This document shows positions 56,673 through 64,000 of a stretch of 64,000 nt of DNA, in pieces. The DNA lies in assembly GCF_020906515.1 (NCBI RefSeq), contig NC_085849.1:1116001-1180000 (forward strand). The letters run 5' to 3'. Position 1 is the first letter of the stretch, and every line of letters begins with the position of its first letter. Under the pieces are notes generated by a model. It was not told the DNA's origin. It did not search any database and was given only the letters and a program-made list of their open reading frames with translations. The position numbers and the translations under genes are program-made. Source of the stretch: Vanrija pseudolonga (taxonomy: Eukaryota; Basidiomycota; Tremellomycetes; Trichosporonales; Trichosporonaceae).

Positions 56673-57366
56673 CTAGTTGATGGGCTGGTATCCGCCGTGG
56701 TTGGTGTTGCGCGGGGCCTGGCTCTCCTCGTCGCCTCCGAGGCGGTATCCGCCACCAGAGGGGAACGCGCCGGGCGGGGGAGGTGGTGCAGACGCAGCGG
56801 GGCGTGGCGCCGTGCCAATGACTCCGCCGGCGTGCTGAGCCTGGGATCCCTGGTTGTTCTGCCATTCTGGTACCCGTCAGCACGGTCCCCGTCACAGAGT
56901 CCAAACGCACGCTGCCACAGGTCGACGCCGGGGTAGCCAATGTCTCCGCCCTTGTCGCGGAGGCGAACGAGCGAAGAGCCAAAGATGGGCGCCTTGAGCG
57001 CGAGGAGCGCGAGGACGAGGATGAACTGGAACCCGCTCGCGCTGCCGTCGACAATGGCTAGCAGGTCGAAGAACCCAGCCACGGCGACAAAGATGAGGAA
57101 CCAGCGCAGCGGGCCGGTGCTCGACAGCTCGAGGGCAACAAGGCCGAATAGCTGGGGGCCCGTCAGCATGCCTCGCTCCGCCTTGGACACACCATGAGGG
57201 TCCACTCGTTCCGGAGCGACTTGACGTCGATGAACCATGTGAGCACCTGGCGTCAGCTTGCCCGGGCGGGCGGCACACGCACCGCCGAGATACCGATCAG
57301 CGACGCGGGGTTGAGCGCCGACGCGCGCTCGTACAGGCCGGCAAGTCCGCCGTTGGGTGATGCCAT
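56673..57366 (-). CDS. Small three- or four-span membrane protein, AGTRAP-like
   Basis: Exons 57366-57283, 57246-57193, 57151-56911 and 56866-56673 give 190 aa. Hydrophobic segments: AVLTWFIDVK (short), WTLMLFGLVALELSSTGPLR, WFLIFVAVAGFFDLLAIVDG and FQFILVLALLALKAPIFGSS, followed by LVRLRDKGGDIGYPGVDLWQ and a Gly/Pro-rich cytosolic tail ending GGYQPIN. The spacing of spans and the motif 'LLALKAP...LVRLRDKGG' recall animal AGTRAP (LLLKPLSCCFVY, YRERGG), so a distant relation is suggested. Function in fungi is unknown. Intron 3 (44 nt) has GTGCGT, GCTGAC and CAG signals. It is divergent from the metallophosphatase gene across 241 bp. Confidence 0.7.
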
Positions 57367-57607
57367 TGTGGTGGTGTGGTGCTAGTTAGTTGGACGTGAG
57401 CAATGTGTCCAAGTCGACGCGCGTTGACGTGACCCGACCCCCAACCAGACCTCCACTTGAGCCGTCCGCCTTCCCTCCACTCAGGCACGGCGTCACCTTC
57501 CCCTCAACCCCGACCCGTTCGGTCATGCGATGGACGATGGCGTTGTGCACAACAATTGTCACGGCGACGAGTGCACTTGCGCTTCGACACTCCTCGCCAC
57601 CATCACA

Positions 57608-59823
57608 ATGGCGCTGACTCTTGCCCTCGTACTCCTCCTCCCCGCACTCGTCGGCGCGCGGCCTTCCCCCGCCACCGCCGCCGCCGAGGGGCACCTCGAC
57701 CTCGACGGCCAGGCCGAGACTTGGCGCTCGCCACCCGTCCTCCCCGTCCCGACGCGGCCGCTGCCGTGGGGCGATGTCAACTTCCTCGCGACGTCCGACA
57801 CGCATGGTGGGTGTGCTGCGGGAATTAGCTGACAGCAGGCTGGCTCCGCGGCCACCAGCACGTGAGTTCAGTGTAGCTGTGGTAGCTCCGGCGCTGATAA
57901 CAACAGAACACCTGGCCTGAGCCTGTAAGCTCGCTCGCGGGGACCCCGCTGACAACAGAACTATTCGGGCGACTTTGGCACGTTCGCCAGCTTTGCAGAG
58001 CACATGCGTGCGCAGGCGGCCGAGCGCGGCGTCGACCTGCTCCTCGTTGACGGCGGCGACCACCACGATGGGTCGGGCCTCGTGTCGACGTCGCCCGAGT
58101 CGGCGATCGCCGCGGACAACATCTTCGCGCAGCTCACTTACGACGTGCTCGCGATCGGAAACCACGAGCTGTACAAGTACGAGTCGGCGCTCGACATCTA
58201 CCAGAACAACCGCCGCGGGCGGTGGGGCGGCCGCTACCTCACGTCGAATGTCAACATCACCGTCGAGGAGGGCGGGAAGGTGGTGTCTGTGCCGGTGGCT
58301 GAGCGCTTCGCCAAGTTCGAGACGGCCCAGGGACGGAGGGTGACGGCGTTTGGAGTCCTCTTTGACTGTGCGTTACGGTTTTGAGGGCCTAGCTAACGCG
58401 CAGTCAAGGCCCACGACCGGTAGGCCGAGTGTTAAGGTCGTACTGACGAGAAGCAACCTCACTGTCCAAGCACCGACAAAGCTCGCGCGCGAGGCGTGGT
58501 TCCTTGATGCGATCTCCGATGAACCCGACTTCTTGTAGGTGATTAATGACCTCGCAGCTCACCTCCCAGCCTCCTTGTTGGCCACATGCCGGGCCGTGGC
58601 CTGACGTCTGAGTGGACCCCTCTGTATGACGCCATTCGCACCCTGCACCCCACTGTCCCAGTGTTTGTCTTCGGTGGCCACACGCACGTCCGCGACTGTG
58701 TCCAGTACGACGACCGCTCGATTGCGTGAGTAAGCTTCCCGGGTTTCGCTCACCCCCGCCCAGGCTCGTGCCAGGACGATACCTCGAGACCATCGGCTTC
58801 GTCAGCTCGTCCCTCCCCGGTGCTGAGGATGACGGCGGGCCCCTGGACATGAACAGGCGCTACCTCGACGCCAACGACGTGTCGTATCAGTACCACACCG
58901 GTACTAACAAGGACACATTCTATACACCGCTTGGACGCAACATCTCGTCAGCGCTCGCTCGGCTCGCGCAGGACTTAAAGATTGACATTCCGTTCGGCAC
59001 CGTCCCGCACGACTACTTCCTGAGCCGCCACCCGTACGGTCACCCACGCTCAGTGCTCACCCTTCTGGCAGACAAGATCCTGCCTGACGTGCTGGAGGAC
59101 GAGAACCGCACTGGCCCTCGCATCATCATTGGCAACGCAGGCACCCTCCGCTTCGATGTGTTCAAGGGACCGTTTGACCGGAACGACGAGCTGACGGTGT
59201 CGCCGTTCACCTCGGCGTTCTTGTACACCCGCCTCCCCGCATTCCTCGCCACAGAGGTGTTCGCCGAGATGAACCGCGCCGGCGCGTCAAAGCTGATGCC
59301 GACTACGGCGAGGGAGGATGTCGAGGAGAGGGCGACCAAGATCTACAACGACTGGCTCGCCGACCAGTGGGAGGAGCATGTCTCGGCCACGCTGCTCGGC
59401 GGTGATGACGACGAGCTGTCTTTCGGATCGCCAGACAAGAAGCCCCACACGCTGGGCTACGTCACGCGCGACGCGTGCAAGGGGCGTGGGGACGACATCC
59501 CCCACATCCCCGTGCCGTTCTCGCGCGACCAGGTGTGAGTAGTTGATCTTCCCGTACTTTTCGCCAGCTAATCAGCAGCGACTTCATCATGACTCCTGTT
59601 CCCGATGTTCCGGACAACGAGGTCGTCGACGTCGTCGTTATGGACTTTGCAATGGACGACTTTTGTGAGTGCCTCATTCATCCGCCACTGACCCACCCCA
59701 GTGACTGCCGTCCACACGGTCGACCCGACGAGCAAGCTCACGCTCGCCGATTTTGAGCCGTATGCCGAGGGGACACTCGTCAATGCCGTGTTTGGCAAGT
59801 ATGCGTCGCGGGCGTGGAAGTGA
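57608..59823 (+). CDS. Secreted/vacuolar calcineurin-like metallophosphatase (5'-nucleotidase-like, YHR202W family)
   Basis: Ten exons: 57608-57806, 57839-57861, 57907-57924, 57959-58367, 58404-58419, 58454-58534, 58570-58725, 58764-59534, 59579-59664, 59702-59823; 626 aa. A signal peptide (MALTLALVLLLPALVGA) leads. Metal-binding motifs appear in order: FLATSDTHGWLRGHQH, LLLVDGGDHHDGSG, VLAIGNHELYKYESAL, LLVGHMPGRG and FVFGGHTHVRDCVQYDDRSI, so the dinuclear site is complete. The C-terminal nucleotidase-like domain follows (III... G NAGTLRFDVFKGPF), with sequence to NAVFGKYASRAWK. This matches the fungal family of yeast YHR202W, whose substrate is unknown. Exons of 23, 18 and 16 nt cluster around the first active-site loop. 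The acceptor of exon 7 at 58569 was preferred over 58556 for intron length and phase. Confidence 0.88.
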
Positions 59824-60028
59824 TAGAAAGCATGTAGACTGCATTGTTGGATCGTGAGGGTGGCGGGCCTTGGACAGTGGTTGGGCGATGTCGGCCATCC
59901 AGCGCGCAGCATATCTCCCTCCCCCTCCCTCGCAGCAAGCAGCACACAACGCGCACATCCTGCCGATCATGGCCCCTGCCCTCACCGCGCCGATCCTCCC
60001 CATCCGACGCCCCCAAAAGGATTATTCC

Positions 60029-60111
60029 CGACGCGGAAGAGATTCGAACTCTCGCGTGCAATGCACAACACCTTAGCAAGGTGCCACCTTAGGCCACTCG
60101 GTCACCGCGCC
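60029..60111 (-). tRNA. tRNA-Ser(GCU)
   Basis: Class II tRNA, 83 nt, no intron. The acceptor stem GGCGCGG pairs with CCGCGTC (one G-U) with discriminator G. A-box TGACCGAGTGGCC, anticodon stem GCACC/GGTGT with loop TTGCTAA (anticodon GCT, reads AGC and AGU), long variable arm with TGTGCA/TGCACG pairing, T-arm GAGAG-TTCGAAT-CTCTT. A Pol III terminator of four T follows on the minus strand at 60018-60015. Confidence 0.93.
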
Positions 60112-60179
60112 TTGAGTGGGAGTCGAACCGCCGACCTGGGCCTGAGGCTCAGGGTGGCTTCCGACTCCGCCAAGGAAAG
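60112..60179 (-). other. tRNA-like relic with intact A and B boxes, abutting tRNA-Ser
   Basis: On the minus strand, 60172-60161 reads TGGCGGAGTCGG, a good tRNA A-box, and 60129-60119 reads GGTTCGACTCC, an exact B-box, at the spacing of a class I tRNA. No satisfactory acceptor stem, and the T-stem (GGCGG/CCCAC) pairs poorly; a CCTGA-GCC-TCAGG hairpin sits where the anticodon arm should be. It ends where tRNA-Ser begins. Best read as a decayed tRNA or an upstream Pol III promoter element for tRNA-Ser. Confidence 0.45.
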
Positions 60180-60350
60180 TCGATGACGTCGGTGCGATTT
60201 GGCGGGGTATGAGGAGGCGGCGGTGGTCACGTGGCGGTCGACCCGTGTGGCAACCGCCGTCGCTCCTGCTCTCCTGTGCGAGCGCTCACGACACAATGCA
60301 ATGGCTACGATTATGATAGTCTACTAGTGTACTAGCGTATAATTATGAAG

Positions 60351-63036
60351 CTACGCCACGGCGATCGGTAATGCTGGGCGCTGGAGGGGGAGGGCCTGAG
60401 GCGGCGGCGACGGCGGTGTCACGTCCTGCTGAGGCGCGGCCTCCGCCACTTTCTCCTCCCGCACCTCCTTCTCAGCAGCCTCTACCGGTGCCTTCTTAGA
60501 CCCCCGCTTCGACCCCCTCCTACAGCAGTGGCTCGCACCCCCCTCCGCCTCGCTCTCGCCATTCCCATCGCCGTTCCGCTCAGCGAGCTTAGCCCACAGC
60601 GCGACGGCGTGCTTGCCCTTGCCAATCGGCGCGTCGACGCTCTTGGCGACCTTGTGCGCGAGCTCAAAGTCACTCAGCGCGACGAGGGCACACCGAGGCG
60701 GCGACTCGGATTGCAGCGAGCGCGTGAGGAATCCTGTCGCTTTCGCGCGGGCATAGTCGGCTTCGCGTACGCCGCGGAAATGGGCCAGCTCTTTCGGGAA
60801 GCGCGCATCCCACTCCGTGCGCTTGGTGATCCAGTTATCTATCGGCCCACCCGCGCGGATGAAGCCTATCTTCTCTTTAAGGGTTGTATTGAGCGCAGCG
60901 ACCTTGGACTCGGGCTCGAAGGCTGATATCACGCCGTGCGCGCTCACGCGTTCCGCAAGGATCGTTCGCCCGGCCCACTTAGGCTGAGTGCCCTCGATCA
61001 CCATGACGGCGTGCCCCTTCGGTGGCGCTGGCTCTCCCGGGGTCGTTGGGCCTGATGATAACGAGCTGCTGGTAGTAGCGGGAGATGACGCTGCGCGCTC
61101 CATCCCCACGGCTATCGCTGGTGGCAGATCACGAAACGCCTCGGACGTGGCGGAGCGCGGCGGGGACGCAAGGTCTTCGCACAGCGCATCGTGGATACCC
61201 TGCGGGCTCGCGTCGATTTTCTTCTTCGACGCGTACTTGTATGCCCAGATGTTGAAGCTGGTGGTGTCAGTGGGATACGGGGAGGGGGCCTACTTGGCAC
61301 TGCCGCGGATGATGAGCCGCGCAGTCCGTGTCCATGCCAATGTTGGCGCTACGTGGCACGCGCCTTCGAAGACCTGCAGAACGACGTGTGTGGGCGGGTA
61401 CTTGTCCACCTGGGCCGCGAGGCTTGGGTACTCTGCTAGCGTGTGCGATGATGGCGGGTACTTGGTTGGGTTCGCCGCCTTGTGCGCGAGGTAGATGATC
61501 TCGTCGCGGAGGAGCTCGGCGCCGCCGGCAGACTGGGGTCAGCGGAGCCTCTCGCGACACGCACAAAGTACAGTGGACACAGCCCACCCAGGGACCCCGA
61601 GTTGATGACCGACACGAGGGGATGTGTGATGAGCTTGTTCGTGCTTCCGTCCGTCAGCGACGCCATGCGGCAATCACACACCAGTACTGGTGGATCTGCT
61701 CGTCGAGATGCTGCTCCTCGCCCTTCTCATCGGTGATGGTTATCCCGTCGCCAGGCAATGGGGGCCACGCAAGACTGGGCTTGAAGTGGAACCTGGCGTC
61801 AGCCGTGCCCCGGGGGCGCACGTACCCAACATTGATGATATGGTCGCCCCCGCCCCACTCGTTGATGCTCGGCATGCTGTGCGTGAGGTCGCACCACGCC
61901 GACACGAGGTTGGCGGCCGCGGGCAGCGGAACCCCCGTCTCGCGCATGGTGACCAGCAGGGCGACGATGAGGTTTGCGCCTGCCGAGTCGCCCATCATGA
62001 TGATTGACGAGGGGGGGACCGGCGCCTGTGGCGAGTCGGCCGGCGGGTCAATGAGGTATAGGTACGCTGCGAGCGTGTCGAGCAGGGCGCAGGGCTGGGC
62101 GTGTTAGGTTGTCCCGACGCGTCGCCACCTACGAAGGGGTACTGCGGCGCAAGGCGGTAGTTTGGGGTGAACGCCCGCGCGCCCGCTTTCTTGGCGTGCT
62201 TCTGGATCTGGTACCGGTGGAGGTTGACGCTGGAGAAGAAGAATGCGCCGCCTGGGGGATGGGGTCAGCGGCGCTGGGGATGGGGTTTTGCGTGCCACTC
62301 ACCGTGGACGTAGAACAAGACCCGGTCACCGCACACATCGGCCCCCGACCCGTCCTTGACTGGTCTGCGCGTGCGGTGGAGGAGGTGCTCGAAGCCATGC
62401 CACGACATGCGCCTGCTAGCCCCGCGCCGGCTGCTGCTGCTGTTGCTGGCTGCGGGCGACGCGTTTGCCCGGGTCGCGTGTGACTGCTTCACGCGCTCGG
62501 TGTAGTCTTTCGGCTTGGCATCAGCCGTGGGTTTTACTCTCGACCTCACCTCTAGCCACTCGGCCTCGAGCTCGCGCCCGCGCACCTGCCACCACTTGTC
62601 CCCGCCGACGAGGCCCACGAGGTCCCCGTCGCGGGTGTACGTCCGCAGGTGGTCCGCCACGAGGCCGGCGGCGCGCTCGATCGTCGCCTCGGGAATCCCG
62701 ACCCACTCCTTGTGCCAGCCGCCGTCTGGGGTCAGTCGTCACGCCACCAGCTGTGGGCTCACGCGAGTCGGGCACCTCCTGCCCCGAGAAGCTCTGCACC
62801 TCCTCTACGGGGTGCGCCATCGAGTAATCGAGGAACCGCCGGATGACCTTGACTCCTGCGTCGTACCGCAGCTGGTTGACGGGCAGGTCATTGATGCCGA
62901 CTGGCGACCCGGCGAGTGCCTCGGCGTCCTTTGGCTTTGCGTGCCGCGCCGGCCAGGACGCACAGTGCTCCACCGCGGCCGAGAGCACCGTCGGCGTGGC
63001 CATGAGCACGACGTTTCCCGTGCTGAATGGCGACAT
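60351..63036 (-). CDS. Alpha/beta-hydrolase fold-3 (HSL/acetyl-hydrolase-like) protein with long C-terminal extension
   Basis: Seven exons on the minus strand (63036-62763, 62725-62303, 62251-62133, 62094-61682, 61643-61565, 61532-61294, 61257-60351) give 817 aa. The oxyanion motif HGGAFFFSS spans the exon 2/3 border, PNYRLAPQYPF follows, and the nucleophile elbow is IIMMGDSAGANLIVALLVTM. The acid/His region is SAGGAELLRDEIIYLAHKAA and VVLQVFEGACHVAPTLAW, giving a full Ser-Asp-His set. The order fits the hormone-sensitive-lipase/arylacetamide deacetylase/sterol deacetylase group. The enzyme core is preceded by about 230 residues with a Ser/Arg-rich insert, and followed from about residue 540 by some 280 residues of charged sequence (EGTQPKWAGRTILAERVSAH; FIRAGGPIDNWITKR) of unknown role. 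Substrate unknown. The exon 5 acceptor (GGAAG) is not a canonical CAG/TAG. Confidence 0.83.
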
Positions 63037-64000
63037 GGTGGTGGTACTGGTGGTGTGGTGGTGGTGATGAAAGTTGAGACACAGCGTTGGAGCGACCGAT
63101 ACAGGCCACGCGGCTGTGCTGCTGCTGCATGCTACGACTTATGCGCGCCGCAGCTCGGGCACGGCTTGCCTTTGGGCCCGAGCCGACGTCGGGCCGTCAG
63201 TCAGTTTGTGTCTTGTAGGTGCGTGTCATTTGCGTCGTCGTGGGTCGGCGAGGACCGGGACCCGCGTTGAGGTCGACGCAGTGGCCCAGACTTGGCAACA
63301 ACACAATTCCGCCTAGTTTGCCAGAAAACGCCACCTCCACTGACGCGACAACTTGGCAGTGGCTCCACTCGAGTGGGCGGGCAGTGGGGCCATCTCCGCT
63401 CGACAGTGGCAGTTGACATGCTGCTCGCTCGACCTGTCGCGCCGAACGGTGCATGAAGAATGCTGCTGTACAAGTGGAGCATGGGTCGTCGGAAGAGGCA
63501 TGTACACTGCATACCCGCTCCGCATCACCGAGGCAGTGTAATCCGCGGAGGCTTCGTAGTCGCGTCGTAGGCCCCCCGTGATCAAGCCCCAAGCAAGGCG
63601 TGTTCCTCGCCACCGTTCATCTGGGTAAGGGAACGCGCATTAGGGTGATTGGAACCTCGCGTAGACGGGACATGTGATCTCAAGGGAGTGATCTGCATCG
63701 GCAAGTGTGCATGGTGGGTGCACCGGGTACGAGTTTGGTACACATACCTCGACAATCTCAAGTGGAATGTCAATGGCGACCTACATCAGTATCGCACTTC
63801 ATCGGCACGACCCGTCGACTTCGTCTTACTCGAAAACAGAGGCCTGTGTGTTCGTCTGCACTGGGGTACCCGTCGTACTATCCATCCGGGGATAACTGGG
63901 TACCGAGCACCGTTGAGGCGGCGAGTGTCGACGGGGTGACGCGGGCTCGTCGTCATCGCCACAGTGGACCAAGCGAGCGACTGCAGCAGGCGTATCTCAT
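63037..64000. other. Window-end interval, mostly without recognisable genes
   Basis: 964 bp upstream of the hydrolase start. One plus-strand frame in about the last 190 bp (63812 to the end) stays open and reads YPSYYPSGDNWVPSTVEAAS and onward; it might be an exon of a gene that continues beyond the window, but no start or domain is visible. The rest shows nothing. Confidence 0.3.

Noticed and set aside
60112-60179. Reading the element next to tRNA-Ser as a functional tRNA-Leu(CAG)
   Set aside because: Although CAG follows a U in a plausible place, there is no acceptor stem, no class II variable arm and poor T-stem pairing.

Overview
This 64 kb window is GC-rich nuclear DNA from a fungus, most likely a basidiomycete yeast of the Tremellomycetes (Trichosporonales-like; the species cannot be fixed from sequence alone). 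The evidence is very dense gene packing on both strands, almost every gene split by 35-60 nt introns (GTGAGT-type donor, GCTGAC or CTAAC branch point a few bases before CAG/TAG), and fungal-specific families: DSC ubiquitin ligase subunit, SUR7/PalI protein, Zn2Cys6 factor, Kre9/Knh1-type GPI protein. I resolved 31 protein-coding genes to exon level plus one tRNA-Ser(GCU) with a tRNA-like relic beside it. No CRISPR, insertion sequence, retroelement or viral element was seen.

Layout. 1-8 kb: 3' end of a peroxisomal acyl-CoA ligase, a low-complexity hypothetical gene, a mitochondrial TPR protein, DSC3 and a GPI-anchored wall protein. 9-17 kb: ILV6 (branched-chain amino acid control), mitochondrial citrate carrier, TFIIIC triple-barrel subunit, Zn2Cys6 transcription factor. 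17-30 kb: RPA2 (RFA2), a SUR7-family membrane protein, DCC1, a WBP2-like GRAM protein, a DDT/WHIM-type chromatin protein, mitochondrial acyl carrier protein, mitochondrial ribosomal protein bL17. 30-44 kb: mitochondrial-type PP2C, retromer sorting nexin VPS5, GRC3 polynucleotide kinase, cytosolic methionyl-tRNA synthetase, then the C-terminal half of a SNF2/Mit1-like remodeler that has no first ATPase lobe. 44-64 kb: WKF-domain protein, ARL1, an unknown 216-aa protein, a CID-domain RNA-processing protein, BAP31/YET protein, casein kinase I, UMP1, an AGTRAP-like membrane protein, a YHR202W-type secreted metallophosphatase, tRNA-Ser, and a long alpha/beta-hydrolase.

The genes are unlinked housekeeping functions with no operon-like logic. 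Divergent pairs share short promoters (CTP1/TFIIIC6 275 bp, GRC3/MES1 325 bp, CID/BAP31 436 bp, AGTRAP-like/metallophosphatase 241 bp) and convergent pairs share 3' ends. The most striking observation is the remodeler at 39947-43725 that begins inside the helicase. Others are the very small exons (3-23 nt) that recur across genes, the tRNA-like relic abutting tRNA-Ser, and several coherent but unrecognised proteins. Exon borders are hand-read from splice signals and reading phase; each model keeps one open frame end to end.
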